From: an uncultured Lachnospiraceae bacterium
GTDB lineage: Bacteria; Bacillota; Clostridia; Lachnospirales; Lachnospiraceae
Length of the DNA: 11,403 nt
NCBI GenBank assembly: GCA_902783735.1
Contig: CACZSE010000144.1
Span: 1-11,403, forward strand
Direction of reading: 5' to 3'
The notes under the pieces were generated by a model. That model searched no databases, was not told the origin of the DNA, and worked only from the letters and a program-made list of their open reading frames with translations. A program made the position numbers and the translations under genes. Of the stretch, positions 6,818-11,403 are shown in pieces. Positions within the stretch are counted from its first letter, which is position 1. The number at the start of each line of letters is the position of its first letter.

Positions 6818-7768
6818 TTACAATCTGGCTGCTTCCACATTTTCCTTAAACCAGTCATATGCAAGCTTAACGCCTTCTTCAAGCTCTACCTTATGTGTCC
6901 ATCCGATAGAATGAAGCTTGCTCACGTCGGTGAGCTTTCTCGGAGTTCCGTCGGGCATGTCGCTGTTCCAAACGATCTCACCCTCAAAGCCCACAGTGTC
7001 TTTGACAAGCTCCGCAAGCTGTTTAATGGTCACTTCCTTGCCTGTTCCGATATTTACATGCTGCAGTCCGCTGTAATGCTCAAGCAGATATACGCATGCA
7101 TCTGCCATGTCATCCGAATAAAGAAATTCTCTGAGCGGTGATCCGGTTCCCCAAAGCTCTACGGTGGGTGCATTGTTCACCTTTGCTTCATGGAACTTTC
7201 TGATCATGGCCGGCATGACATGTGAGTTGCTCAGATCGTAATTGTCATACGGTCCGTAGAGATTTGTCGGCATACAGCTTATAAAGTCATCGCCGTACTG
7301 CATCTTGAAAAATTTGCACATCTCAAGACCCGATATCTTTGCTATGGCATAGGCTTCATTGGTCACCTCAAGAGGTCCTGTCAGCAATGCATCCTCCGGT
7401 ATGGGCTGCGGTGCCATCTTGGGATAGATGCAGGTGCTTCCCAAAAACAAAAGCTTCTTTACCTTATAGTCGTGGCAGCACTTTATGACATTGCACTGTA
7501 TCTGCATATTCTCATATGCAAACTCCGCAGGCATGGTCTGATTGGCATTGATACCGCCGACCTTTGCCGCTGCCAAAACTACCACGTCAGGTCTTTCTTC
7601 TTCAAAAAACTTCCTGACAGCGGTCTGATCCGTCAGATCCAGTTCACTGTGTGTCCTTCCGATGATATTTGTATAGCCGCTTCTCTTTAACGACCTCACT
7701 ATTGCAGATCCTACCAGTCCTCTGTGTCCTGCAACATAAATCTTATCCTCTTTTGTCAGATTCGACAT
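6818..7768 (-). CDS. fcl: GDP-L-fucose synthase (GDP-4-keto-6-deoxymannose 3,5-epimerase/4-reductase)
   Basis: This enzyme converts the Gmd product to GDP-L-fucose using NADPH, by epimerising C3 and C5 and then reducing C4. The 316-residue protein is a short-chain dehydrogenase of the extended type. It has the Rossmann loop GHRGLVGSA (residues 14-22), LAAAKVGGI (about 65-73), FLGSTCIYP (108-116, with catalytic Ser111 and Cys113), YAIAK (140-144, catalytic Tyr/Lys), [12 protein letters not shown], and [11 protein letters not shown] with the conserved His183. [11 protein letters not shown] and [10 protein letters not shown] are also family hallmarks. The start is well supported: GGAGGT lies 8 nt before the ATG. 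It follows the LIC_10190-like gene by 58 nt that contain a hairpin. The same catalytic set, more weakly, could mark a related GDP-sugar reductase, but with gmd and manC present the fucose assignment is strong. Confidence 0.96.
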   Translation of the reverse strand: MSNLTKEDKIYVAGHRGLVGSAIVRSLKRSGYTNIIGRTHSELDLTDQTAVRKFFEEERPDVVVLAAAKVGGINANQTMPAEFAYENMQIQCNVIKCCHDYKVKKLLFLGSTCIYPKMAPQPIPEDALLTGPLEVTNEAYAIAKISGLEMCKFFKMQYGDDFISCMPTNLYGPYDNYDLSNSHVMPAMIRKFHEAKVNNAPTVELWGTGSPLREFLYSDDMADACVYLLEHYSGLQHVNIGTGKEVTIKQLAELVKDTVGFEGEIVWNSDMPDGTPRKLTDVSKLHSIGWTHKVELEEGVKLAYDWFKENVEAARL

Positions 7769-7793
7769 CTTTTCGTACCTCCGGGTATATATT

Positions 7794-7819
7794 ATCAGCC
7801 TCCTCTAAGTCAGGCTGAT
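7794..7819 (-). repeat. Intercistronic hairpin between the LIC_10190-like gene and fcl
   Basis: ATCAGCCT (7794-7801) and AGGCTGAT (7812-7819) are perfect 8-bp inverted arms around a 10-nt loop. In the minus-strand mRNA the loop and second arm contain GAGGAGG, which looks like a ribosome site but has no start codon at a usable distance. No U-run follows, so this is not a classical terminator. A role in mRNA processing, stability or relative expression of fcl is possible. Confidence 0.5.
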
Positions 7820-7826
7820 CTGTCCG

Positions 7827-9620
7827 CTACTGAGTTTTACTGCGTTCAAGCCATGCATCATAATCCTTATATCTGAATCCGTCCGACCAGTCATCGCCTC
7901 TCATCTCTATATCGATAGTCATGAGGGATGCCGGGAACTTATCATATCCGATAAGTGCATCCTGATAGGGCACATAGAGTATGTGTCCGTTCAGATCGTA
8001 TTCATCGGCCGGCCAGTCTTCATAGTCTTCCTGTGAAATATAGTAAGGCTGACTCAATGTACTTATTATATCATATCCGACGGTTTTTATGCGATAAAGT
8101 CCTACCACACAAAAGACTATGATATAGGCTATATACAAAGATCTCACGTCACCTGTTTTCTTTGTCAGTTCAAAGCACAGACATCCATCTACAAACAAAG
8201 GTATACAGGTCAGATAACCATAGCCGTAGCGGACAAGCGGCGCACTGAAAAACCAGAAAAGACATGATGCGGATATAACGGCAAATACCAACAGTTTATC
8301 AAGGTCGGCCTGTTTCTTTATGAGTTTATATCCAAAATATATGCATCCTGTCACAAGACACAGAGCTGTCAGGCACACCCAGCCTTTTTCCACTATCGAC
8401 ATCTTCAAAAACCAGTTGGGCAGCCATTCTCTCATGGGCGTATAAAGTTTTGTGACATCATTTATGCCCTTGCCGTATACTCCTATCTCCATGGCATCGT
8501 ATTGTGCCACTCCCTTTGGTATCTTCCAGTCCACATCAAACAGGTCTATGAGGGTTGAAGGATAAATGAGCCATCCCGATATGAGAACATTTCTTATAAA
8601 GAATGGAAGCAGTATAAGTATGCCCGTTGCAAGTGATATCACTGTCTGTTTGAAATATCTGTTTCTTATGAGCATATATGCCGGTTTTATGACAAGAAGG
8701 ACCAAAAGGGCGATAGAAAATTTTACTGTCGCCGCATAAACTAACAGGATACTGATCATGGCATAAGGATATATACTCTCCGGTCCTATCGGACCGGTAT
8801 CTGTCCGTGAACCTGTCTTATCTCCCGACAGGTTCGATCTCTTCTCATCTTCCAATGCATCCAGCCACATTATGACTGCCGAAAAAATAAGTATCTGTGC
8901 ATAATAATCGCTCGCGGGAGAGACCATCTCCTTAAAGATCAGACCCAGATAAAAAAGAAGTCCGATACGTATAAAATCCGAATGTCTTACCCGTTTTTGC
9001 GTAAATATCCTGTACACATCGGCGACCTGTATCGCACCCAGCAGGCAGAAGAAACCTGCGGTGGTATGAAGCGATTGACCGAGTATATCCTTAAAACTGT
9101 AAAGAGCTGTCAGGGCAAATGCGCTGGAATTGTATCCAAACCTGATCTGAAGACATGCCAGTCCCGGTACCACTCCGTACTCCTCTATCCAGCGTATACT
9201 CTGCGCATGGTACAAACTGGTATCGTAATGAATGTAGCCTCTTGAAGTTCCGTAGGCAAATATGAGTACGATGACCGGACAGAGCACCGAAAGAAACGCA
9301 GGTCGTCCTGCTTCGCTGCCTTTTTCGCTACCGGTTTTTACAAAAATACCATTTAAAACAACTACGGCACTTTTTCTGCAAATGACCAACGCCAAAACAG
9401 TCAGTACGAGCAGCACAATATTCGCCGCCACACCGACACCGTCAAATATACTCCACGTCTGCGCATAGACTGTGTTGAATACGAGTCCCGCGAATATGAC
9501 AGAAAGTGCTCTGTCTTCTGTTCTCTTTTTGAATATCCAACTAAAAAAGCTCAATACGGCAATGCCCGTCCCAAAGGAGGTTATTGCAATATAGAGCCAA
9601 TTCAGTAAAACCATTATCAT
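7827..9620 (-). CDS. LIC_10190-type polytopic membrane protein, likely GT-C-like
   Basis: At 597 residues it has about ten to twelve membrane segments and a soluble C-terminal tail of about 80 residues (from about 515). HYDTSLYHAQSIRWIEEYGVV (about 131-151) is the strongest marker: an Asp in the first external loop followed by xLYH and IEEYGVV, as I recall from LIC_10190-type surface-glycan membrane proteins. GWLIYPSTLIDLFDVDWKIP (349-368) and SAPLVRYGYGYL (459-470) also fit that family. A hydrophilic linker (about 258-283, rich in Ser, Gly, Asp and Thr) lies between two membrane segments and coincides with two DNA hairpins. The general plan (many helices, acidic loop, external tail) suggests a GT-C glycosyltransferase or a polymerase; no function is proven for the family. 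It starts 7 nt after the gmd stop with a weak site (CGGGAAA), so coupling is likely. Met3 is an alternative start. Confidence 0.8.
   Translation of the reverse strand: MIMVLLNWLYIAITSFGTGIAVLSFFSWIFKKRTEDRALSVIFAGLVFNTVYAQTWSIFDGVGVAANIVLLVLTVLALVICRKSAVVVLNGIFVKTGSEKGSEAGRPAFLSVLCPVIVLIFAYGTSRGYIHYDTSLYHAQSIRWIEEYGVVPGLACLQIRFGYNSSAFALTALYSFKDILGQSLHTTAGFFCLLGAIQVADVYRIFTQKRVRHSDFIRIGLLFYLGLIFKEMVSPASDYYAQILIFSAVIMWLDALEDEKRSNLSGDKTGSRTDTGPIGPESIYPYAMISILLVYAATVKFSIALLVLLVIKPAYMLIRNRYFKQTVISLATGILILLPFFIRNVLISGWLIYPSTLIDLFDVDWKIPKGVAQYDAMEIGVYGKGINDVTKLYTPMREWLPNWFLKMSIVEKGWVCLTALCLVTGCIYFGYKLIKKQADLDKLLVFAVISASCLFWFFSAPLVRYGYGYLTCIPLFVDGCLCFELTKKTGDVRSLYIAYIIVFCVVGLYRIKTVGYDIISTLSQPYYISQEDYEDWPADEYDLNGHILYVPYQDALIGYDKFPASLMTIDIEMRGDDWSDGFRYKDYDAWLERSKTQ
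8780..8797 (-). repeat. Perfect 7-bp hairpin inside the LIC_10190-like gene
   Basis: CCGGTCC (8780-8786), a 4-nt loop, then GGACCGG (8791-8797). It is very GC-rich compared with its AT-rich surroundings and lies in the part coding for the hydrophilic linker. It pairs with a second hairpin only 11 nt away. Confidence 0.55.
8809..8835 (-). repeat. Perfect 9-bp hairpin inside the LIC_10190-like gene
   Basis: GAACCTGTC (8809-8817), a 9-nt loop, then GACAGGTTC (8827-8835). It lies in the linker-coding part, directly upstream (in transcription) of the 8780-8797 hairpin. Two perfect hairpins within 56 bp of coding DNA suggest an in-frame inserted element or selected RNA structure. Confidence 0.55.
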
Positions 9621-9627
9621 AGTTTAA

Positions 9628-10692
9628 TTATTTCCCGTTTTTATATTCTTCACAACTTTTGCCGCAAATAGCCTTCATGTCGGCGTCCATCATCATGGCA
9701 ACGAGTCCCTTGAAATCTATTTCTCTCTTCCAGCCCAGTTCCTTTTCGGCCTTGGTGCAATCACCCCACAAGAACTCTACTTCAGCGGGACGATAGAACT
9801 GAGGATTTACATCTACCAGTACTCTGCCCGTAGCTTCGTCGATACCCTTTTCATCGACTCCCGTTCCTTCAAAGCGGATCTTTATACCGAGTTCGGCAAA
9901 GGCAGCTTCGACAAATTCTCTTACTGTATGTGTTTCATTGGTGGCAAGGACATAATCACCGGGCGTATCCTGCTGCAGCATGAGCCACATACCCTTGATA
10001 TAATCACCCGCAAAACCCCAGTCTCGCTTTGCATTCATATTTCCGAGCGAAAGCTTTTCCTGCTTTCCTGCCATGATATTGGCGATAGCAAGAGATATCT
10101 TACGGGTTACAAAGTTCTCTCCTCTTCTGGGAGATTCATGATTGAAGAGTATACCGTTACATGTGAACATGTTGTAAGACTCTCTGTAATTGACCGTTAT
10201 CCAATATGAATAAAGCTTTGCGGCACCATAGGGGCTCTTGGGATAAAACGGTGTCTTCTCAGACTGCGGTGCGGTCTCGGGAAGTCCTCCGAAAAGTTCT
10301 GAAGTGGAAGCCTGATAAAAGCGACAGTTTCCGCCGTAGAGTCTTATTGCCTCAAGCAGCTTGATGGTGCTGACGCCGGTTGCTTCGGCTGTATATTCGG
10401 GAACCTCAAACGATACTCCCACATGTGACTGTGCGGCAAGATTGTATACCTCTGTAGGCTTTATCTCCGATATTATCCTTCCAAGACAGCTTGAATCGGT
10501 GGTATCCGCATAATGCATAAAAAGCTTTATACCATTGTAAGAAGATCTGAGCAGATGATCTATACGCTCAGTTCCTGCTATCGAATGACGGCGCATAAGA
10601 CCATGCACCTCATATCCCTTCTCAAGCAGAAACTCCGCCAGATATGATCCGTCCTGTCCTGTTATTCCTGTAATAAGTGCTACATTTCTCAT
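9628..10692 (-). CDS. gmd: GDP-mannose 4,6-dehydratase
   Basis: It turns GDP-D-mannose into GDP-4-keto-6-deoxy-D-mannose, the branch step toward GDP-L-fucose (and GDP-rhamnose or GDP-perosamine). The 354-residue extended short-chain dehydrogenase has [16 protein letters not shown] (residues 5-20, NADP-binding loop), [14 protein letters not shown] (34-47), [14 protein letters not shown] (83-96), [11 protein letters not shown] (125-135, catalytic Thr130 and Glu132), YGAAK (155-159, catalytic Tyr/Lys), [17 protein letters not shown] (183-199) and RDWGFAGDY. All motifs are complete and length is normal. It is the first gene of the operon; the ATG at 10692 gives the family's usual N-terminus but has no strong ribosome site, which makes the leader structure and a possible upstream mini-ORF ending 10 nt before it worth noting. 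Fcl downstream makes fucose the likely end product. Confidence 0.97.
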   Translation of the reverse strand: MRNVALITGITGQDGSYLAEFLLEKGYEVHGLMRRHSIAGTERIDHLLRSSYNGIKLFMHYADTTDSSCLGRIISEIKPTEVYNLAAQSHVGVSFEVPEYTAEATGVSTIKLLEAIRLYGGNCRFYQASTSELFGGLPETAPQSEKTPFYPKSPYGAAKLYSYWITVNYRESYNMFTCNGILFNHESPRRGENFVTRKISLAIANIMAGKQEKLSLGNMNAKRDWGFAGDYIKGMWLMLQQDTPGDYVLATNETHTVREFVEAAFAELGIKIRFEGTGVDEKGIDEATGRVLVDVNPQFYRPAEVEFLWGDCTKAEKELGWKREIDFKGLVAMMMDADMKAICGKSCEEYKNGK

Positions 10693-10702
10693 ATTTTATA
10701 CT

Positions 10703-10765
10703 TTACGCAGGCATGGTACACATCGGTGTTGTGCCCGCGGCAACACCAATGAAGTCCGAAACCAT
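10703..10765 (-). CDS. Possible 20-residue leader peptide ahead of gmd
   Basis: An ATG at 10765 opens a 20-codon frame (MVSDFIGVAAG, ending CTMPA) that stops with TAA at 10703-10705, just 10 nt before the gmd ATG. It spans the leader hairpin, so ribosomes translating it would unwind that structure. Only a weak ribosome site (GTTGAG) precedes it, and a frame this short can arise by chance. There is no run of a single amino acid pointing to classical attenuation. Confidence 0.2.
   Translation of the reverse strand: MVSDFIGVAAGTTPMCTMPA
10725..10747 (-). promoter_or_regulatory. Bulged hairpin in the operon leader
   Basis: In the minus-strand RNA, GGTGT pairs with ACACC and TGCC with GGCA, leaving a GCG loop and a 2-nt CA bulge on the 3' side: nine pairs in 23 nt. 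A simpler fold has 7 bp (GGTGTTG/CAACACC) and a 9-nt loop. No U-run follows, so it is not a terminator by itself. It lies about 33 nt before the gmd ATG and about 55 nt after the predicted transcription start. It is a candidate for an RNA-binding protein or antitermination site. Confidence 0.45.
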
Positions 10766-10805
10766 TTTCAGACTCAACTTCTGTTTTATTCAGCGATTAT
10801 CCAGA

Positions 10806-10819
10806 TAAGTATATACTTA
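10806..10819. promoter_or_regulatory. 14-bp palindrome over the -10 element (possible operator)
   Basis: TAAGTATATACTTA is a perfect palindrome containing the -10 hexamer TATACT of the operon promoter. A dimeric repressor bound here would block RNA polymerase. The regulator is unknown, and part of the symmetry comes from the AT-rich -10 itself. Confidence 0.4.
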
Positions 10820-10836
10820 ATTCGGTTTTGTTTCAA
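10808..10836 (-). promoter_or_regulatory. Main promoter of the polysaccharide operon
   Basis: On the minus strand, TTGAAA (10831-10836) and TATACT (10808-10813) are separated by exactly 17 bp and resemble sigma-A -35 and -10 boxes (five and four or five matches). It is the best promoter in the 228-nt gap upstream of gmd. Transcription should start near 10801, giving a leader of about 108 nt. Confidence 0.65.
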
Positions 10837-10878
10837 TCCTTGTTACCGCTATTGCATGGAAAGTGTAAAAAATTTATT

Positions 10879-10914
10879 AAAGCACATCCGTTTTTTATAA
10901 TCCGGATGTGCTTT
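10879..10914. terminator. Intrinsic terminator, probably bidirectional
   Basis: AAAGCACATCCG (10879-10890) pairs with CGGATGTGCTTT (10903-10914) as a perfect 12-bp stem with a 12-nt loop. On the plus strand it runs into TTTTTT (10912-10917). On the minus strand the stem is followed by an interrupted T-rich stretch (AATAAATTTTTT). It begins within 10 nt of the stop of the minus-strand gene to its right, which it most likely terminates, insulating the polysaccharide promoter from read-through. Confidence 0.85.
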
Positions 10915-10920
10915 TTTCAT

Positions 10921-11403
10921 TTACAGATTCTTTATAAACCAGTTGATAAGATCATCCCAGATGACCGTTACTGTGTTTTCTGCCTTGTCCTTTCCCTTAT
11001 AGAGGTTGCTGTAGATCTCTTTTTCATGATCGGGATCTGTGATATCCTTTATGACTACCTTGGCAAAGACTCCGTCATATACGTCATCCGCAATGTTTCG
11101 CTGACTGTATCTGGAATCGCCCCACGTACAAGCAAAACATATATCTCCAGGTGTCGTCTCCTTAAGCTCATATTTCTCCCACATGGGCTTGTCATCCACG
11201 ATCACGGTGATCCTGCTGCCTTTTAGTGTGATATCCAGCTTTCTGTTGCCCGGATCCGAAATCTGGAAGGTACGCTTATATTCCCTGGCTCCTTCTTCTA
11301 CAGATCTGGCTTCGAGAGCTTCTGCCTGCGACTTAAGCTTCTTATATTCTACCGACTCGTTGTGACTGCCTGCTCTTCTGGCAAATGCGGCATATTCTCC
11401 GAC
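10921..11403 (-). CDS. Unknown protein, C-terminal 160 residues (5' end beyond the window)
   Basis: The frame is open from the right edge to the TAA at 10921-10923, so the true start lies outside the window; an internal GTG at 11205 is not the likely start. The visible part opens with a charged helical stretch (VGEYAAFARRAG, then EYKKLKSQAEALEARS). A strand-rich region follows from about residue 43: YKRTFQISDPG, LDITLKGSRITVIVDDKPMW, a Trp-Gly-Asp turn (CTWGDSRYSQR), DDVYDGVFAKVVIKDI. The 'G-x-x-I-x-V-x-V-D-x-x-x' pattern with a later YDGVF strand is reminiscent of LamG/concanavalin-type sugar-binding sandwiches, but I do not recognise a family and would not name a function. It ends NTVTVIWDDLINWFIKNL. 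The strong terminator and the separate promoter beyond it argue that it is not part of the polysaccharide operon. Confidence 0.7.
   Translation of the reverse strand, partial: VGEYAAFARRAGSHNESVEYKKLKSQAEALEARSVEEGAREYKRTFQISDPGNRKLDITLKGSRITVIVDDKPMWEKYELKETTPGDICFACTWGDSRYSQRNIADDVYDGVFAKVVIKDITDPDHEKEIYSNLYKGKDKAENTVTVIWDDLINWFIKNL

Noticed and set aside
6516..6914. Plus-strand open frame of 132 codons
   Set aside because: It is antisense to the highly conserved N-terminus of manC and the end of fcl; its composition is that of a complementary-strand shadow.
10693..10801. JUMPstart/ops element for RfaH-type control
   Set aside because: No GGCGGTAG-like core is present in the leader on either strand.
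10828..11226. Plus-strand open frame of 132 codons
   Set aside because: It crosses the terminator stem and runs antisense to the 10921-11403 gene; it starts within the promoter region and has no ribosome site.
1..11403. CRISPR array, tRNA, insertion sequence or phage genes
   Set aside because: No regularly spaced repeats, cloverleaf-like segment, transposase or integrase motifs were seen on either strand.

Overview
The window holds most of a long surface-polysaccharide (capsule, exopolysaccharide or wall glycan) operon that reads right to left on the minus strand. Beyond its promoter, at the right edge, is the end of an unrelated minus-strand gene. AG-rich Shine-Dalgarno sequences, moderate-to-low GC, tight gene packing and protein families typical of Clostridia suggest a Gram-positive anaerobe, probably Lachnospiraceae. 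The genus cannot be fixed from sequence alone. No tRNA, rRNA, CRISPR array, transposase or phage gene was seen.

Layout in transcription order: a 5'-truncated gene of unknown function (10921 to the right edge) ends at an intrinsic terminator (10879-10914). A sigma-A-like promoter follows (-35 at 10831-10836, -10 at 10808-10813), with a perfect 14-bp palindrome over its -10. Its leader of about 108 nt holds a bulged hairpin and possibly a 20-residue peptide. The operon then runs gmd (GDP-mannose 4,6-dehydratase), a 597-residue LIC_10190-type membrane protein, fcl (GDP-L-fucose synthase), manC (mannose-1-phosphate guanylyltransferase), a CLC anion channel with altered gating residues, a DUF6077-like membrane protein, a membrane protein with a soluble tail that overlaps it by 4 nt, a GtrB-like polyprenyl-phosphate glycosyltransferase, a Wzz-like chain-length protein, and a GT2 glycosyltransferase cut by the left edge. 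A good internal promoter lies just after the CLC gene and could drive the last five genes separately.

How the genes fit together: ManC, Gmd and Fcl make GDP-L-fucose from mannose-1-phosphate, so the polymer probably carries L-fucose or a related 6-deoxyhexose. The GtrB-like enzyme would load a sugar onto undecaprenyl phosphate, and the polytopic membrane proteins, which look GT-C-like, could transfer it outside the membrane. The Wzz-like protein would set polymer length, and the truncated GT2 enzyme would add a backbone or branch sugar in the cytoplasm. The CLC channel has no obvious role in sugar assembly and is the odd member.

Points most worth a second look: the CLC protein with valine at the gating-glutamate position; an apparent GT-C-like protein split over two coupled genes; the palindrome-covered promoter and structured leader; and two tandem perfect hairpins in the coding sequence of the LIC_10190-like gene, one sharing a 9-bp flank with an intercistronic hairpin.
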